DNA of 64,000 nt from Caballeronia pedi (lineage in GTDB: Bacteria; Pseudomonadota; Gammaproteobacteria; Burkholderiales; Burkholderiaceae). The notes under the pieces are model-generated. The model saw nothing but the letters and a program-made list of their open reading frames with translations. It ran no database searches and was not told the origin of the DNA. Position 1 is the stretch's first letter. Each line of letters starts with the position of its first letter. Positions 1 through 8,810 of the stretch are shown piece after piece. The stretch spans positions 515,769 to 579,768 of the forward strand of contig NZ_FCOE02000001.1 in assembly GCF_001544915.2 (NCBI RefSeq), read 5' to 3'. Made by a program: the position numbers and the translations under genes.

Positions 1-682
1 GCACCGTCGGCGTGCCCGCGCCCGCGATCAGCACGGCATCCGGCTTCGCGGCCATCAGCTTCAGAATCTGACCGGTCACGCTCGCATCGGTCCGGTTGAA
101 GCGCTCGCTCGCGACAATCCTGATATGCCGGAGATCGGCGAACTTGGTGAACTCGTTGAGCCAGCTATCGCCGTAGCTGTCCGCGAAGCCGATGAACCCG
201 ACCGTCTTCACGCCGTGATTTGCCATGTAACGCGTCATCACATCGGCCATCGCGCGATCGGTCTGGGCCATCTTGAACGCCCACACCTTCTTGCCTTCCT
301 GCGGCTCGACGACCGATGCCGAGCCGATCAGCGTGATCATCGGCGTTTCGGATTCGGCGACCGGATCGAGCGCGGCGAGCGCGGCCGGCGTGATGTTCGG
401 CCCGACGATCACGTCGACATGGTCCTCGCTGATCAGCTTGCGGATATTGCGCACGGCCGCACCAGGGTCCGAGCCGTCGTCGAGGATGATGTACTCCGCG
501 TTCTGCCCGGCGATGGTCTTCGGCCACATCAGCATCGCGTTCTTGCTGGTGATGCCGATCGCGGCGGCGGGGCCGGTGCTGGACAGATCGATGCCAACCT
601 TCAACTGCGCGTGCGCGGCGGCGGTCAAGACAGACAATGCTGCGCCGGCCACGAGCCGGCGCGTGAACTTCGACAACGTCAT
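1..682 (-). CDS. Branched-chain amino acid-type ABC transporter substrate-binding protein (partial, N-terminal part)
   Basis: The gene reads leftward from an ATG at 682 and runs off the window edge, so only about 227 N-terminal residues are seen. It begins with a Sec signal peptide (MTLSKFTRRLVAGAALSV..., probable cleavage after AHA near residue 24). The mature part opens KVGIDLSSTGPAAAIG and continues with DDGSDPGAAVRNIRKLI and VIVGPNITPAALAA, the type-I periplasmic binding fold of the LivJ / Peripla_BP_6 family. It should bind a small ligand (amino acid, amide or aromatic acid) in the periplasm and deliver it to an ABC permease. No permease or ATPase gene is visible, so the ligand is unknown. 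A GGAGA motif lies about 8 bases before the ATG. Confidence 0.85.
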   Translation of the reverse strand, partial: MTLSKFTRRLVAGAALSVLTAAAHAQLKVGIDLSSTGPAAAIGITSKNAMLMWPKTIAGQNAEYIILDDGSDPGAAVRNIRKLISEDHVDVIVGPNITPAALAALDPVAESETPMITLIGSASVVEPQEGKKVWAFKMAQTDRAMADVMTRYMANHGVKTVGFIGFADSYGDSWLNEFTKFADLRHIRIVASERFNRTDASVTGQILKLMAAKPDAVLIAGAGTPTV

Positions 683-737
683 CGGAAAGGTCTCCAAGGG
701 AGGGAATTTTTTGCGGCAGCGCGCGCTGCCATTTTAT

Positions 738-1679
738 TCAGAGCTCGTAGCTCTCGTGCTCGCCCGACAGCGCCTGCTCGATCAGCTTGCGGTTCAGCGA
801 AGGCGACAGCAGTTCGACGAGCGTATACACATAGCTGCGCAGATACGCGCCCTGTTTCAGCGCGAGCCGCGTGACATTGGTGCCGAACAGATGGCCGACC
901 GGCATCGCGCGCAGATGTTTGTCGCGCTCCGGGTTGAACGCGATATCCGCGAGAATGCCGACGCCGAGCCCCAGTTCGACGTAAGTCTTGATCACGTCCG
1001 CGTCGATGGCTTCGAGCACGATGTCCGGCGTCAGATTGCGCAGCGCGAACGCCTGATTGATCTTGGTGCGCCCGGCGAACGACGCCTCGTACGTGATGAT
1101 CGGAAATTGCGCGAGATCGTCGAGCGTGAGCGTCTTGCGTTCGAGCAGCGGATGATCCGGCAGCATGACCGCGAGGTGCTGCCACTGGAAGCAGGGCAGC
1201 GACACCAGTTCCTTATAGTTGGCGATCGCCTCGGTCGCGATGGCGATATCCGCCTGATCGTGGATCACCATCTCCGCGACCTGCGTCGGGCTGCCTTGCA
1301 GAATCGAAAGGTGCACCTTCGGAAAGCGCTTCTTGAACTCCGCGATCGCCGCCGGCAACGAGTAGCGCGCTTGCGTATGCGTCGCGGCGATGACGAGATT
1401 GCCTTGATCCTGCGCCGCGTAATCCTTACCGACGCGCTTCAGGCTCTCCACTTCCTGCAATATTTTCTCGACCGACGCGAGAATGATTCGCCCCGGCTCG
1501 GTCAGCGATCTCACGCGTTTCCCGTGCCGCGTGAAGATTTCGACGCCGAGTTCGTCCTCCAGCTCGATGATCGCCTTCGAGACGCCCGGCTGCGATGTAT
1601 ACAGCGCCTTCGCGGCTTCCGTGAGGTTGAAGTTCTGCCGAACGGCCTCACGCACGAAGCGGAACTGATGCAGATTCAT
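738..1679 (-). CDS. cysB: LysR-family sulfur regulator, CysB type
   Basis: A 313-residue LysR-type transcriptional regulator. The N-terminal helix-turn-helix (residues 1-60, MNLHQFRFVREAV..., LTEAAKALYTSQPGVSKAI) is of the CysB/Cbl kind. The effector domain (about 90-295) contains ATHTQARYSLP and LGVGILADIAF, regions that in CysB bind acetylserine or sulfate. It is divergent from the cysI operon with a 247-base spacer, so control of that operon is the obvious inference. Proteobacteria can carry several CysB-like proteins (CysB, Cbl, SsuR), and sequence alone does not fully separate them. The start at 1679 gives the standard family N-terminus. Confidence 0.85.
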   Translation of the reverse strand: MNLHQFRFVREAVRQNFNLTEAAKALYTSQPGVSKAIIELEDELGVEIFTRHGKRVRSLTEPGRIILASVEKILQEVESLKRVGKDYAAQDQGNLVIAATHTQARYSLPAAIAEFKKRFPKVHLSILQGSPTQVAEMVIHDQADIAIATEAIANYKELVSLPCFQWQHLAVMLPDHPLLERKTLTLDDLAQFPIITYEASFAGRTKINQAFALRNLTPDIVLEAIDADVIKTYVELGLGVGILADIAFNPERDKHLRAMPVGHLFGTNVTRLALKQGAYLRSYVYTLVELLSPSLNRKLIEQALSGEHESYEL

Positions 1680-1926
1680 TTATAACCTTTGCTTATTACC
1701 ACCGGGCATATCAAAGTAATTTTTCAGTCGTTTGCAATATATAGCAGGTTCTTTACTATCAGTCCAATTTTTCCAATATCCATATCTGTTTTTGTCATTA
1801 GCAAATGAGCGTTTCGTCTGAACGACGCTCGCGACAGGCACTCAATGGATATTCGATGGACGAGACGCGCTGCGGGTCTGGACACTGAGCTAGGACGTCG
1901 CGCTTAAAAGAACTTGGGGCCCCCGA
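1680..1926. promoter_or_regulatory. Divergent cysB / cysI control region
   Basis: This 247-base gap separates the CysB-type regulator from the sulfate assimilation operon. The half next to cysB (about 1680-1800) is much richer in A and T than the flanking genes, with runs such as TTTGCAATATATAGC, as expected for promoters and CysB sites. An imperfect hairpin with arms GAGCGT (1807-1812) and ACGCTC (1825-1830) lies on the cysI side. No single CysB site or -35/-10 pair can be assigned with confidence by eye. Confidence 0.5.
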
Positions 1927-3603
1927 ATGTACCAATACGATCAGATCGACCAACGCATCGTCGACGAACGTGTCGCGCAGTACGCTGACCAGGTCCGCCG
2001 CCGTCTGTCGGGCGAATTGACCGAAGAGGAATTCCGCCCGCTGCGTTTGCAGAATGGCCTGTACATGCAGCGTCACGCGTACATGCACCGCATCGCGATT
2101 CCTTACGGCAACCTGCGCAGCGACCAGCTCCGCATGCTCGCCACCATCGCGCGCGAGCACGACCGCGGCTACGGTCACTTCTCGACGCGCACCAACATCC
2201 AGTTCAACTGGGTCGAGCTCGAAGAGACGCCTGAAATCCTGCGCAAGCTGGCTTCGGTGCAGATGCACGCGATCCAGACGTCGGGCAACTGCATCCGCAA
2301 CATCACCGCCGACCAGTTCGCGGGCGTCGCGCCCGATGAAGTCGTCGATCCGCGTCCGTGGTCGGAAATCCTGCGCCAGTGGTCGACCTTCCATCCGGAG
2401 TTCGCGTGGCTGCCGCGCAAGTTCAAGATCGCGGTGAACGGCTCGGCGGAAGACCGCGCGGCCGTGCAGGTTCATGACCTCGGCGTGTATCTGAAGAAAA
2501 ACGCGCAGGGCGAAGTCGTGATGGACATTCTCGCGGGCGGCGGTCTCGGCCGCACGCCGATCGTCGGCGCGATCATCAAGCGCGATCTGCCGTGGCAGCA
2601 CCTGATCACGTATTGCGAAGCCGTGCTGCGCGTGTACAACCGCTACGGCCGCCGCGACAACATGTACAAGGCGCGCATCAAGATTCTCGTGAAGGCGCTG
2701 TCGGCGGAGAAGTTCTCGAAGCAGGTCGAGGAAGAGTGGCAGCATCTGAAGGACGGCCCGTCGACGATCACGCAGGAAGAAGTCGATCGCGTGTCGAAGT
2801 TCTTCGCGCCGCCGGTCTACGAAAAGCTCGCCGACACCGACGCCACGTATGAAAAGCACCTGATCGAAAGCAAGCCGTTCGCGCGCTGGGTCGAGCGCAA
2901 TGTGCGTCCGCACAAGGTGCCGGGTTACGCGGCGGTGACGCTCTCGCTCAAGCCGCGCGAGATCGCGCCGGGAGATGCAACCGACAAGCAGATGGACGAC
3001 GTCGCCACGCTCGCCGACGAGTTCTCGTTCGGCGAAATCCGCGTGTCGCACGAGCAGAACCTGATTCTCGCGAACGTGCCCAAGCGTGACCTCTACACCG
3101 TGTGGGAACGCGCGAAGGCGCTCGGCTTCGCGACGGCGAACATCGGCCTGTTGACGGACATCATCGCCTGCCCGGGCGGTGACTTCTGCTCGCTCGCGAA
3201 TGCGAAGTCGATCCCGATCGCGCTGGCGATCCAGGATCGTTTCAACGACCTCGACTACGTGCACGACCTCGGCGACCTGTCGCTGAACATCTCGGGCTGC
3301 ATCAACGCGTGCGGTCATCACCACGTCGGCAACATCGGCATTCTGGGCGTCGATAAGGACGGCTCGGAGTGGTATCAGGTGACGCTCGGCGGCGAGCAGA
3401 GCTCGGGCGCGACCGGCGCGCATCTCGGCAAGGTGATCGGCCCGTCGTTCTCGGCGGAAGAAATGCCCGACGTGATCGCGCAAGTGATCGATACCTTCGT
3501 CGACAACCGCGTCGAGGACGAGCGTTTCATCGAGACGTTCAACCGCATCGGCATGGCGCCGTTCAAGGAGCGCGTGTACGCATCGCGCCAGGCTCACGCT
3601 TAA
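1927..3603 (+). CDS. cysI: Assimilatory sulfite reductase hemoprotein (nitrite/sulfite reductase family)
   Basis: A 558-residue siroheme and [4Fe-4S] reductase that converts sulfite to sulfide with six electrons in the cytoplasm. The cluster and siroheme ligand motif is intact: C415 and C421 (CPGGDFC), then C458 and C462 (SGCINACGHH). The two ferredoxin-like half domains are visible around GHFSTRTNIQFNW (residues 78-90) and FGEIRVSHEQNL in the second half. It heads an operon with DUF934, cysH, cysD, cysN and a SUMT gene. No CysJ flavoprotein is next to it, so the electron donor is not evident here. The close homologue NirA/NirB can reduce nitrite, but the neighbours favour sulfite. Confidence 0.93.
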   Translation: MYQYDQIDQRIVDERVAQYADQVRRRLSGELTEEEFRPLRLQNGLYMQRHAYMHRIAIPYGNLRSDQLRMLATIAREHDRGYGHFSTRTNIQFNWVELEETPEILRKLASVQMHAIQTSGNCIRNITADQFAGVAPDEVVDPRPWSEILRQWSTFHPEFAWLPRKFKIAVNGSAEDRAAVQVHDLGVYLKKNAQGEVVMDILAGGGLGRTPIVGAIIKRDLPWQHLITYCEAVLRVYNRYGRRDNMYKARIKILVKALSAEKFSKQVEEEWQHLKDGPSTITQEEVDRVSKFFAPPVYEKLADTDATYEKHLIESKPFARWVERNVRPHKVPGYAAVTLSLKPREIAPGDATDKQMDDVATLADEFSFGEIRVSHEQNLILANVPKRDLYTVWERAKALGFATANIGLLTDIIACPGGDFCSLANAKSIPIALAIQDRFNDLDYVHDLGDLSLNISGCINACGHHHVGNIGILGVDKDGSEWYQVTLGGEQSSGATGAHLGKVIGPSFSAEEMPDVIAQVIDTFVDNRVEDERFIETFNRIGMAPFKERVYASRQAHA

Positions 3604-3613
3604 GGATTTGCAA

Positions 3614-4153
3614 ATGACGTTGATTATCAAGAACCGCGCGGTGGTCGAAGACAATTTCACGGTGGTGCGCGCAGCCGAAGACGGCGCATTGCCCGCGGTC
3701 GACGCGCTGCCCGCCGGCAAGATCATCGTGCCGTTCGCGCTGTGGAAAGAGCACAAGGCGGCGATCGTCGCCTCGCGCGCGAAGGAAGACATCGGCGTGT
3801 GGCTCGCGCCGGACGACGAACCCGCCGACCTCGTGCCGGACTTCGACTCGCTTGCCGTGATCACGGTCGACTTCCCGGTGTTCCGCGATGGCCGCGGCTT
3901 TTCCATCGGCCGCCTGCTGCGCGAGCGCTATCAGTGGACGGGCGAGCTGCGCGCGATCGGCGACGTGCTGCGCGATCAGGTGCTGTTCCATTCGCGCTGC
4001 GGCTTCGATGCGTTCGCGGTGCGCGCGGACAAGGACATCAACGACGCGCTCAACGCGTTCAATGAGTTCACCGAGCTGTACCAGGGCGCGACCGACAATC
4101 TCGAACCGCTGTTCCGCCGTCGCGCGGCGCTCGTCGCAGCGTCTGGAGCCTGA
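3614..4153 (+). CDS. DUF934 family protein of the sulfite reductase operon
   Basis: A protein of 179 residues, starting at the ATG at 3614 with an AAGGA motif at 3602-3606. It matches my memory of the DUF934 family: an N-terminal sheet region (MTLIIKNRAVVEDNF), a central LVPDFDSLAVITVDFPVFRDGRGFS block, and RLLRERYQWTGELRAIGDVLRDQ with a single Cys in HSRCGFDAF. The family is almost always found beside cysI in proteobacteria, and its biochemical role is not established as far as I know. It has no cysteine cluster, flavin motif or membrane segment, so it is unlikely to be the missing electron carrier itself. It lies 10 bases after cysI and 3 bases before cysH. Confidence 0.85.
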   Translation: MTLIIKNRAVVEDNFTVVRAAEDGALPAVDALPAGKIIVPFALWKEHKAAIVASRAKEDIGVWLAPDDEPADLVPDFDSLAVITVDFPVFRDGRGFSIGRLLRERYQWTGELRAIGDVLRDQVLFHSRCGFDAFAVRADKDINDALNAFNEFTELYQGATDNLEPLFRRRAALVAASGA

Positions 4154-4156
4154 TGT

Positions 4157-4879
4157 ATGACGCCTGAATTGCAAGCCAAGGTTGAACGCCTGGATGCGCT
4201 GCTCGATTCGATCGCGGCGCGTCACCAGAGCGTCAAGCTAGCCAGCAGCCTCGCTGCCGAAGACATGGTGCTCACGCACGCCATTCTTTCGCGCGGCGTG
4301 AAGATCGGCATCTTCTCGTTGAACACGGGCCGTCTGCATGCGGAAACGCTCGGCATGCTCGATACCGTGAAGGAACGCTACGGCTACGACATCGAGCAGT
4401 TCCTTCCGCAGCAGGACGCGGTCGACGCCTACGTGCGCGATCACGGCCTCAACGCGTTCTACGAGAGCATTGATTTGCGCAAGAGCTGCTGCCATATCCG
4501 CAAGGTCGAGCCGCTCAATCGCGCGCTGTCGGATGTGTCCGCGTGGGTCACGGGTCAGCGTCGCGAGCAATCGGTGACGCGCGCCGAGCTGCACGAGGAA
4601 GAGCAGGACGCGCCGCGCGGCATCGCGAAGTTCAATCCGCTCGCGGACTGGAGCGAAAGCGATGTGTGGGATTACCTGAAGGCGTTCGATGTGCCCGTGA
4701 ACCCGCTGCATGCGCGCGGTTATCCGAGCATCGGCTGCGAACCCTGTACGCGCGCGGTGCGCCCCGGCGAGGACAGCCGGGCGGGCCGCTGGTGGTGGGA
4801 ATCGCGCGATACGAAGGAATGCGGCCTGCACATCACGAATATCAAAGTCGTCGAAGAAGCTCCGAGCTCGGCGATTTAA
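4157..4879 (+). CDS. cysH: Adenylylsulfate (APS) reductase, [4Fe-4S] type
   Basis: A 240-residue thioredoxin-dependent reductase releasing sulfite from activated sulfate. The cluster cysteines C111-C112 (KSCCHIRK) and C194-x2-C197 (GCEPC) mark the assimilatory APS reductase branch, not the cluster-free PAPS reductase. The catalytic cysteine C222 lies in the C-terminal ECGLH motif. The N-terminal nucleotide-binding part has SSLAAEDMVLTH in place of the usual PP-loop. No APS kinase domain is fused to the CysN encoded downstream, which agrees with direct use of APS. It follows DUF934 after 3 bases. Confidence 0.93.
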   Translation: MTPELQAKVERLDALLDSIAARHQSVKLASSLAAEDMVLTHAILSRGVKIGIFSLNTGRLHAETLGMLDTVKERYGYDIEQFLPQQDAVDAYVRDHGLNAFYESIDLRKSCCHIRKVEPLNRALSDVSAWVTGQRREQSVTRAELHEEEQDAPRGIAKFNPLADWSESDVWDYLKAFDVPVNPLHARGYPSIGCEPCTRAVRPGEDSRAGRWWWESRDTKECGLHITNIKVVEEAPSSAI

Positions 4880-4968
4880 GGCGCACAAGACGCCGCATCA
4901 AACCCTGTCATTGAACGCATCGTCACATCAGGAATTGCATGACGCTGCATAAAAAAGGATCGACGAAC

Positions 4969-5931
4969 ATGAGCACGACGCTCGACTCAACCGTCACCGC
5001 ACCGATCGCCAACAAGGCGACGCGCATGGATCACCTGGATTGGCTCGAAGCCGAGTCGATCCACATCATTCGCGAACTCGTCGCGGAATGCAGCAAGCCC
5101 GCGCTCCTGTTCTCGGGCGGCAAGGATTCGGTCGTCGTGCTGCACCTCGCGCTGAAGGCGTTCGGTCTCGGCGCGGGCCGCAAGACCCAGTTGCCGTTCC
5201 CGCTGGTTCATATCGACACGGGTCACAACTTCCAGGAAGTGATCGACTTCCGCGATCGTCGCGCAGCCGAAATCGGCGCGGAACTGGTCGTCGGTCATGT
5301 CGAGGATTCGATCAAAAAGGGCACCGTGCGTCTGCGTCGCGAGACGGACTCGCGCAACGCCGCGCAGGCGGTGACGCTGCTCGAAACCATCGAGCAATAC
5401 GGCTACACGGCGATGATCGGCGGTGCGCGCCGCGACGAAGAGAAGGCCCGCGCGAAGGAGCGCATCTTCTCGTTCCGCGACGAATTCGGCCAATGGGACC
5501 CGAAGGCGCAGCGCCCGGAACTGTGGAGCATCTATAACGCGCGTCTGCATGCGGGCGAGCATCTGCGCGTGTTCCCGATCTCCAACTGGACCGAACTCGA
5601 CGTGTGGCAATACATTGCGCGCGAGAAGCTCGAACTGCCGTCGATCTACTACGCGCACGATCGCGAGATCATCCGCCGCAACGGTTTGCTCGTGCCGCTC
5701 ACGCCGCTCACGCCGCTGCGCGAAGGCGAAACGTCGGAAGTGGCGCAAGTGCGTTTTCGGACCGTCGGCGATATCAGCTGCACGTGCCCGGTCGCGAGCG
5801 ATGCTGATGACGTCGAGAAGATCATCGCCGAAACGGCCGTGACGGAAATCACGGAACGCGGCGCGACGCGCATGGACGATCAGGCATCCGAAGCCGCGAT
5901 GGAACAGCGCAAGAAACAAGGTTATTTCTAA
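4969..5931 (+). CDS. cysD: Sulfate adenylyltransferase subunit 2
   Basis: The catalytic small subunit of ATP sulfurylase, making APS from ATP and sulfate with the GTPase CysN. The start at 4969 (MSTTLDSTV..., 320 residues) is chosen because AAGGA at 4955-4959 is well spaced; an in-frame ATG at 4939 would add ten residues. The PP-loop SGGKDS at residues 49-54 binds the ATP pyrophosphate. Further family blocks are HIDTGHNFQEVIDFRD, GGARRDEEKARAKERIFSFRD and the C-terminal MEQRKKQGYF. It belongs to the cys operon, about 90 bases after cysH and 28 bases before cysN. Confidence 0.94.
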   Translation: MSTTLDSTVTAPIANKATRMDHLDWLEAESIHIIRELVAECSKPALLFSGGKDSVVVLHLALKAFGLGAGRKTQLPFPLVHIDTGHNFQEVIDFRDRRAAEIGAELVVGHVEDSIKKGTVRLRRETDSRNAAQAVTLLETIEQYGYTAMIGGARRDEEKARAKERIFSFRDEFGQWDPKAQRPELWSIYNARLHAGEHLRVFPISNWTELDVWQYIAREKLELPSIYYAHDREIIRRNGLLVPLTPLTPLREGETSEVAQVRFRTVGDISCTCPVASDADDVEKIIAETAVTEITERGATRMDDQASEAAMEQRKKQGYF

Positions 5932-5959
5932 GCCACACGCCCCGAGGAACGAAAGAATC

Positions 5960-7273
5960 ATGAGCATTTATCAAGCTGAAGACCTGGGCGTGTTGCGCTT
6001 CATCACGGCGGGCAGCGTCGACGACGGCAAGAGCACGCTGATCGGCCGTCTGCTGTACGACAGCAAGGCTGTGTTGTCGGATCAGTTGTCGGCGATTTCG
6101 CGCGCGAAGAACAAGCGCACCGTCGGCGATGAAATCGATCTGTCGCTGCTGACGGACGGCCTCGAAGCCGAGCGCGAGCAGGGCATCACCATCGACGTCG
6201 CGTACCGCTATTTCGCGACCGCGAAACGCAAGTTCATCATCGCCGATACGCCGGGCCACGAGCAGTACACGCGCAACATGGTGACGGGCGCATCGACTGC
6301 GCATGCCGCGATCATTCTCGTCGACGCCACGCGCGTCACGTTCGAAGACGGCGTCGCGCAACTGCTGCCGCAGACCAAGCGCCATAGCGCGATCGTCAAG
6401 CTGCTCGGTCTGCAGCACGCGATCGTCGCGATCAACAAGATGGATCTGGTCGATTACAGCGAAGCGCGCTTCAACGAAATCCGCGACGCGTATGTCGTGC
6501 TCGCGCGTCAGCTCGGTCTGTCGGATGTGCGCTTCGTGCCGGTGTCGGCGCTCAAGGGCGACAACATCGTTTCCGCGAGCGAGCGCATGCCGTGGTACGC
6601 AGGCGAGCCGCTGCTCGATCTGCTGGAATCGCTGCCTGTCGCGCAGCCGAACGATCAGGCGCTGCGTTTCCCGGTGCAATGGGTCGCGCGTCAGGATGGC
6701 TCGCAAGCCGACGACTTCCGCGGCTACATGGGGCGCGTGGAGGCGGGCGAAGTGCGCGTCGGCGATTCGCTGCTGGTGCTGCCGGCCAATCGCGAAGCGA
6801 CGGTTGCCGAGATCATCGCGCCGGTGCCGGGCGGCGTCGCGCCCGTGGACCGCGCGTTCGCAGGCCAGACGGTGACGATTCGCCTGACGGAAGACGTCGA
6901 CGTGTCGCGCGGCGATACCTTCGTGCCGGCGGCTCAGAAGATCGAGCCGGCGAAGAAGCTCGAAGCCGACATCTGCTGGTTCGATGAAGAGCCGCTTTCG
7001 CCGCAGCGCAAGTATCTGCTGAAGCAGACGACCAGCACGGTGTTCGCGCGCATCGGCGCGGTGAAAGAGGTGCTGGACGTGCACACGCTGTCGCATTCGG
7101 TCGACCGCGGCACGCTCGCGATGAACGATATCGGCCGCGTGTCGCTCACGTTGCAGAAGCCGATCGTCGCGGACGAGTACGATACGCATCAGGGTACCGG
7201 CGCGTTCGTGCTGATCGACGAGGCGACGCATCACACGGTCGCGGCCGGTATGATTCGTGCATTCTCTGCGTGA
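5960..7273 (+). CDS. cysN: Sulfate adenylyltransferase subunit 1 (GTPase)
   Basis: A 437-residue translation-factor-like GTPase that drives APS synthesis by CysD through GTP hydrolysis. The G motifs are clear: P-loop GSVDDGKST from residue 18, DTPGHEQY (G3) and NKMD (G4). Domains II and III follow (FPVQWVARQDG onward). The length matches CysN alone, so no CysC (APS kinase) domain is fused, unlike in many NodQ-type proteins. It follows cysD after 28 bases (AGGAA upstream). The SUMT gene starts 34 bases after its stop. Confidence 0.94.
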   Translation: MSIYQAEDLGVLRFITAGSVDDGKSTLIGRLLYDSKAVLSDQLSAISRAKNKRTVGDEIDLSLLTDGLEAEREQGITIDVAYRYFATAKRKFIIADTPGHEQYTRNMVTGASTAHAAIILVDATRVTFEDGVAQLLPQTKRHSAIVKLLGLQHAIVAINKMDLVDYSEARFNEIRDAYVVLARQLGLSDVRFVPVSALKGDNIVSASERMPWYAGEPLLDLLESLPVAQPNDQALRFPVQWVARQDGSQADDFRGYMGRVEAGEVRVGDSLLVLPANREATVAEIIAPVPGGVAPVDRAFAGQTVTIRLTEDVDVSRGDTFVPAAQKIEPAKKLEADICWFDEEPLSPQRKYLLKQTTSTVFARIGAVKEVLDVHTLSHSVDRGTLAMNDIGRVSLTLQKPIVADEYDTHQGTGAFVLIDEATHHTVAAGMIRAFSA

Positions 7274-7307
7274 ACCATCTGACCGCTTGATTTCATCGAT
7301 TAAAGCT

Positions 7308-8063
7308 ATGGGTAAGGTCTATCTGATCGGAGCGGGGCCGGGCGCGGCGGATCTCATCACCGTGCGCGGCATGCGGTTGCTCGAACAGGCGGATGTCGTG
7401 CTGCACGACGCGCTCGTCGAGCGGGCGATGCTCGATTACGCGCCGAACGCGAAGAAGATCGCGGTCGGCAAGCGCTGCGGACAGCGTTCGACGGCTCAGC
7501 ACTTCATCAACAAGCAGATCGTCGATGCGGCGCTGGAGCATGGTGTCGTCGTGCGTCTGAAGGGCGGCGATCCGATGCTGTTCGGCCGCGCCGACGAGGA
7601 AATGCGCGCGCTGGAGGCGGCTGGCATCGAATTCGAAGTAGTGCCGGGCATCACGGCCGCGCTCGCGAGCGCGGCGACGCTCAAGCGCTCCCTGACCTTG
7701 CGCGGCGTGGCGCGCAGTGTCGCGCTGGCGACGCATTCGCGCGCCGCCGACAGCGACGAGATTCGCGAGCAGGCCAAGGCGGACTCGCTCGTGTTCTACA
7801 TGGGCCGCGACAGCGCGCCGGATATCGCGCAGCAATTGATCGATGCGGGCCGGCCGGGTTCGACGCCGGTGGCGATCGTCGAGGCGTGCAGCACGCCGCG
7901 CGAGCGCACGTTGACGTTGACGCTGGCGCGCATGGCGTTGGGTGAGGCGCAGGAATGGCTGGACCCGTCGCAGCCGAGTCTGCTGATGATCGGCGAGGCG
8001 TTTCGCGAGCGGGCTTCGGCGAAGCCGAAGGTGCATTTGAAGGGGATGCAGGCGGCGGCTTGA
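7308..8063 (+). CDS. cobA: Uroporphyrinogen-III C-methyltransferase (SUMT)
   Basis: Transfers two methyl groups from S-adenosylmethionine to uroporphyrinogen III, giving precorrin-2, the precursor of siroheme and cobalamin. The start at 7308 (MGKVYLIGAGPGAADLIT) gives 251 residues, the usual single-domain length; the open frame extends upstream to 7257. Family motifs are the GAGPG loop at residues 8-12, VVRLKGGDPMLFGRADEE and VVPGITAALASAA. It is the last gene of the cys operon, which suggests a role in siroheme for CysI. It lacks the CysG dehydrogenase/chelatase domain, so later steps need other proteins, one of which may be the CbiX-type chelatase at 8889-9266. Confidence 0.92.
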   Translation: MGKVYLIGAGPGAADLITVRGMRLLEQADVVLHDALVERAMLDYAPNAKKIAVGKRCGQRSTAQHFINKQIVDAALEHGVVVRLKGGDPMLFGRADEEMRALEAAGIEFEVVPGITAALASAATLKRSLTLRGVARSVALATHSRAADSDEIREQAKADSLVFYMGRDSAPDIAQQLIDAGRPGSTPVAIVEACSTPRERTLTLTLARMALGEAQEWLDPSQPSLLMIGEAFRERASAKPKVHLKGMQAAA

Positions 8064-8087
8064 TGCGATTGAATCGGCAGATAAACG

Positions 8088-8116
8088 AAGCGCACCCATT
8101 TTCCGGTGCGCTTTTT
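8088..8116 (+). terminator. Intrinsic terminator after the cys operon
   Basis: A 9-bp perfect stem, AAGCGCACC (8088-8096) with GGTGCGCTT (8105-8113), carries an 8-base loop and continues into a T-run. It lies 25 bases after the SUMT stop and ends the cysI-cobA transcript before the converging toxin gene. Confidence 0.85.
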
Positions 8117-8130
8117 GTTTGCCCGTTGGC

Positions 8131-8553
8131 TCAAAACTCCACCGGCCTGATTTTCTTCCTCTTTGAATTGTTCGCCAAAACGGTATCCAGTGTTGCGATC
8201 GTTCTGGCCTTGCAATCGAGCGCCGCGGCAAGGTGAAGCGCATCGCCAGCCCGGAGTCCGGTCGATGCATCGAGCGTGAGCACGGCCGCCTGATGGAAAA
8301 CCGGCGGCTCGATCGGCGTGAGGTGCAGGTCGCTTGCGCACATTCGTTCGAAACTGCGCCACGCGAAGGCCGATTGTTCTTCGGTTAACTGTCCGGTGCG
8401 CCGTTTGATGCCGAGCGCGCTGGCGAACTCCGTCACGCACCAGACTCCGGATATCAGATCGTCCTTGACCGACGCATACCATTGGGACACGGCGGCGGTC
8501 ATTCGCTCCCGTACGCACAGCGCGACGAGGACGCTCGTATCGACGTAGACCAT
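8131..8553 (-). CDS. vapC: PIN-domain toxin, VapC type
   Basis: A 140-residue PIN-domain protein, the expected length for a VapC ribonuclease toxin. The acidic active-site residues are present in order: D in MVYVDTSVLVAL, E in VTEFASAL, D in LRAGDALHLAAAL and D in IATLDTVLANN. It overlaps the antitoxin stop by one base (TGATG), so translation is probably coupled. The RNA target cannot be predicted. The gene sits between cysteine/siroheme genes that elsewhere are adjacent, suggesting an insertion of the pair. Confidence 0.85.
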   Translation of the reverse strand: MVYVDTSVLVALCVRERMTAAVSQWYASVKDDLISGVWCVTEFASALGIKRRTGQLTEEQSAFAWRSFERMCASDLHLTPIEPPVFHQAAVLTLDASTGLRAGDALHLAAALDCKARTIATLDTVLANNSKRKKIRPVEF

Positions 8554-8798
8554 CAGTAGCGCGCCCCACGTCGGAGTTCATCGATAACCGATTCTGTCAT
8601 CGGCATGGCGTCGCGCGTTTCGGCAAGTTCCGCCATGAACGCCCGGCGGTCCCATTTGGCCGGACGAAGGCAGATTCCGCCGTCGACCGTGAGACTGGCC
8701 TGGACCTGATCGCCCTCCGAGAGTCCGGTATGCCGAAGGTAATCGGCCGGGAGACGTACAGCGAGGCTGTTGCCCCACTTTGAAATGAGCAAGTTCAC
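8553..8798 (-). CDS. vapB: VapB-type antitoxin, AbrB/MazE fold
   Basis: A small DNA-binding antitoxin with the swapped-hairpin AbrB/MazE motif (ISKWGNSLAVRLPADYLRHTGLSEGDQV) in its N-terminal half and an acidic toxin-neutralising tail. Two starts are possible. The ATG at 8810 gives 85 residues but directly abuts the palindromic operator and lacks a ribosome site. The GTG at 8798 (VNLLISKWGN...) gives 81 residues and has AGG a few bases upstream, so I use it. The gene is followed by the VapC-type toxin with a one-base overlap. Confidence 0.8.
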   Translation of the reverse strand: MNLLISKWGNSLAVRLPADYLRHTGLSEGDQVQASLTVDGGICLRPAKWDRRAFMAELAETRDAMPMTESVIDELRRGARY

Positions 8799-8810
8799 CG
8801 TGAACCTCAT

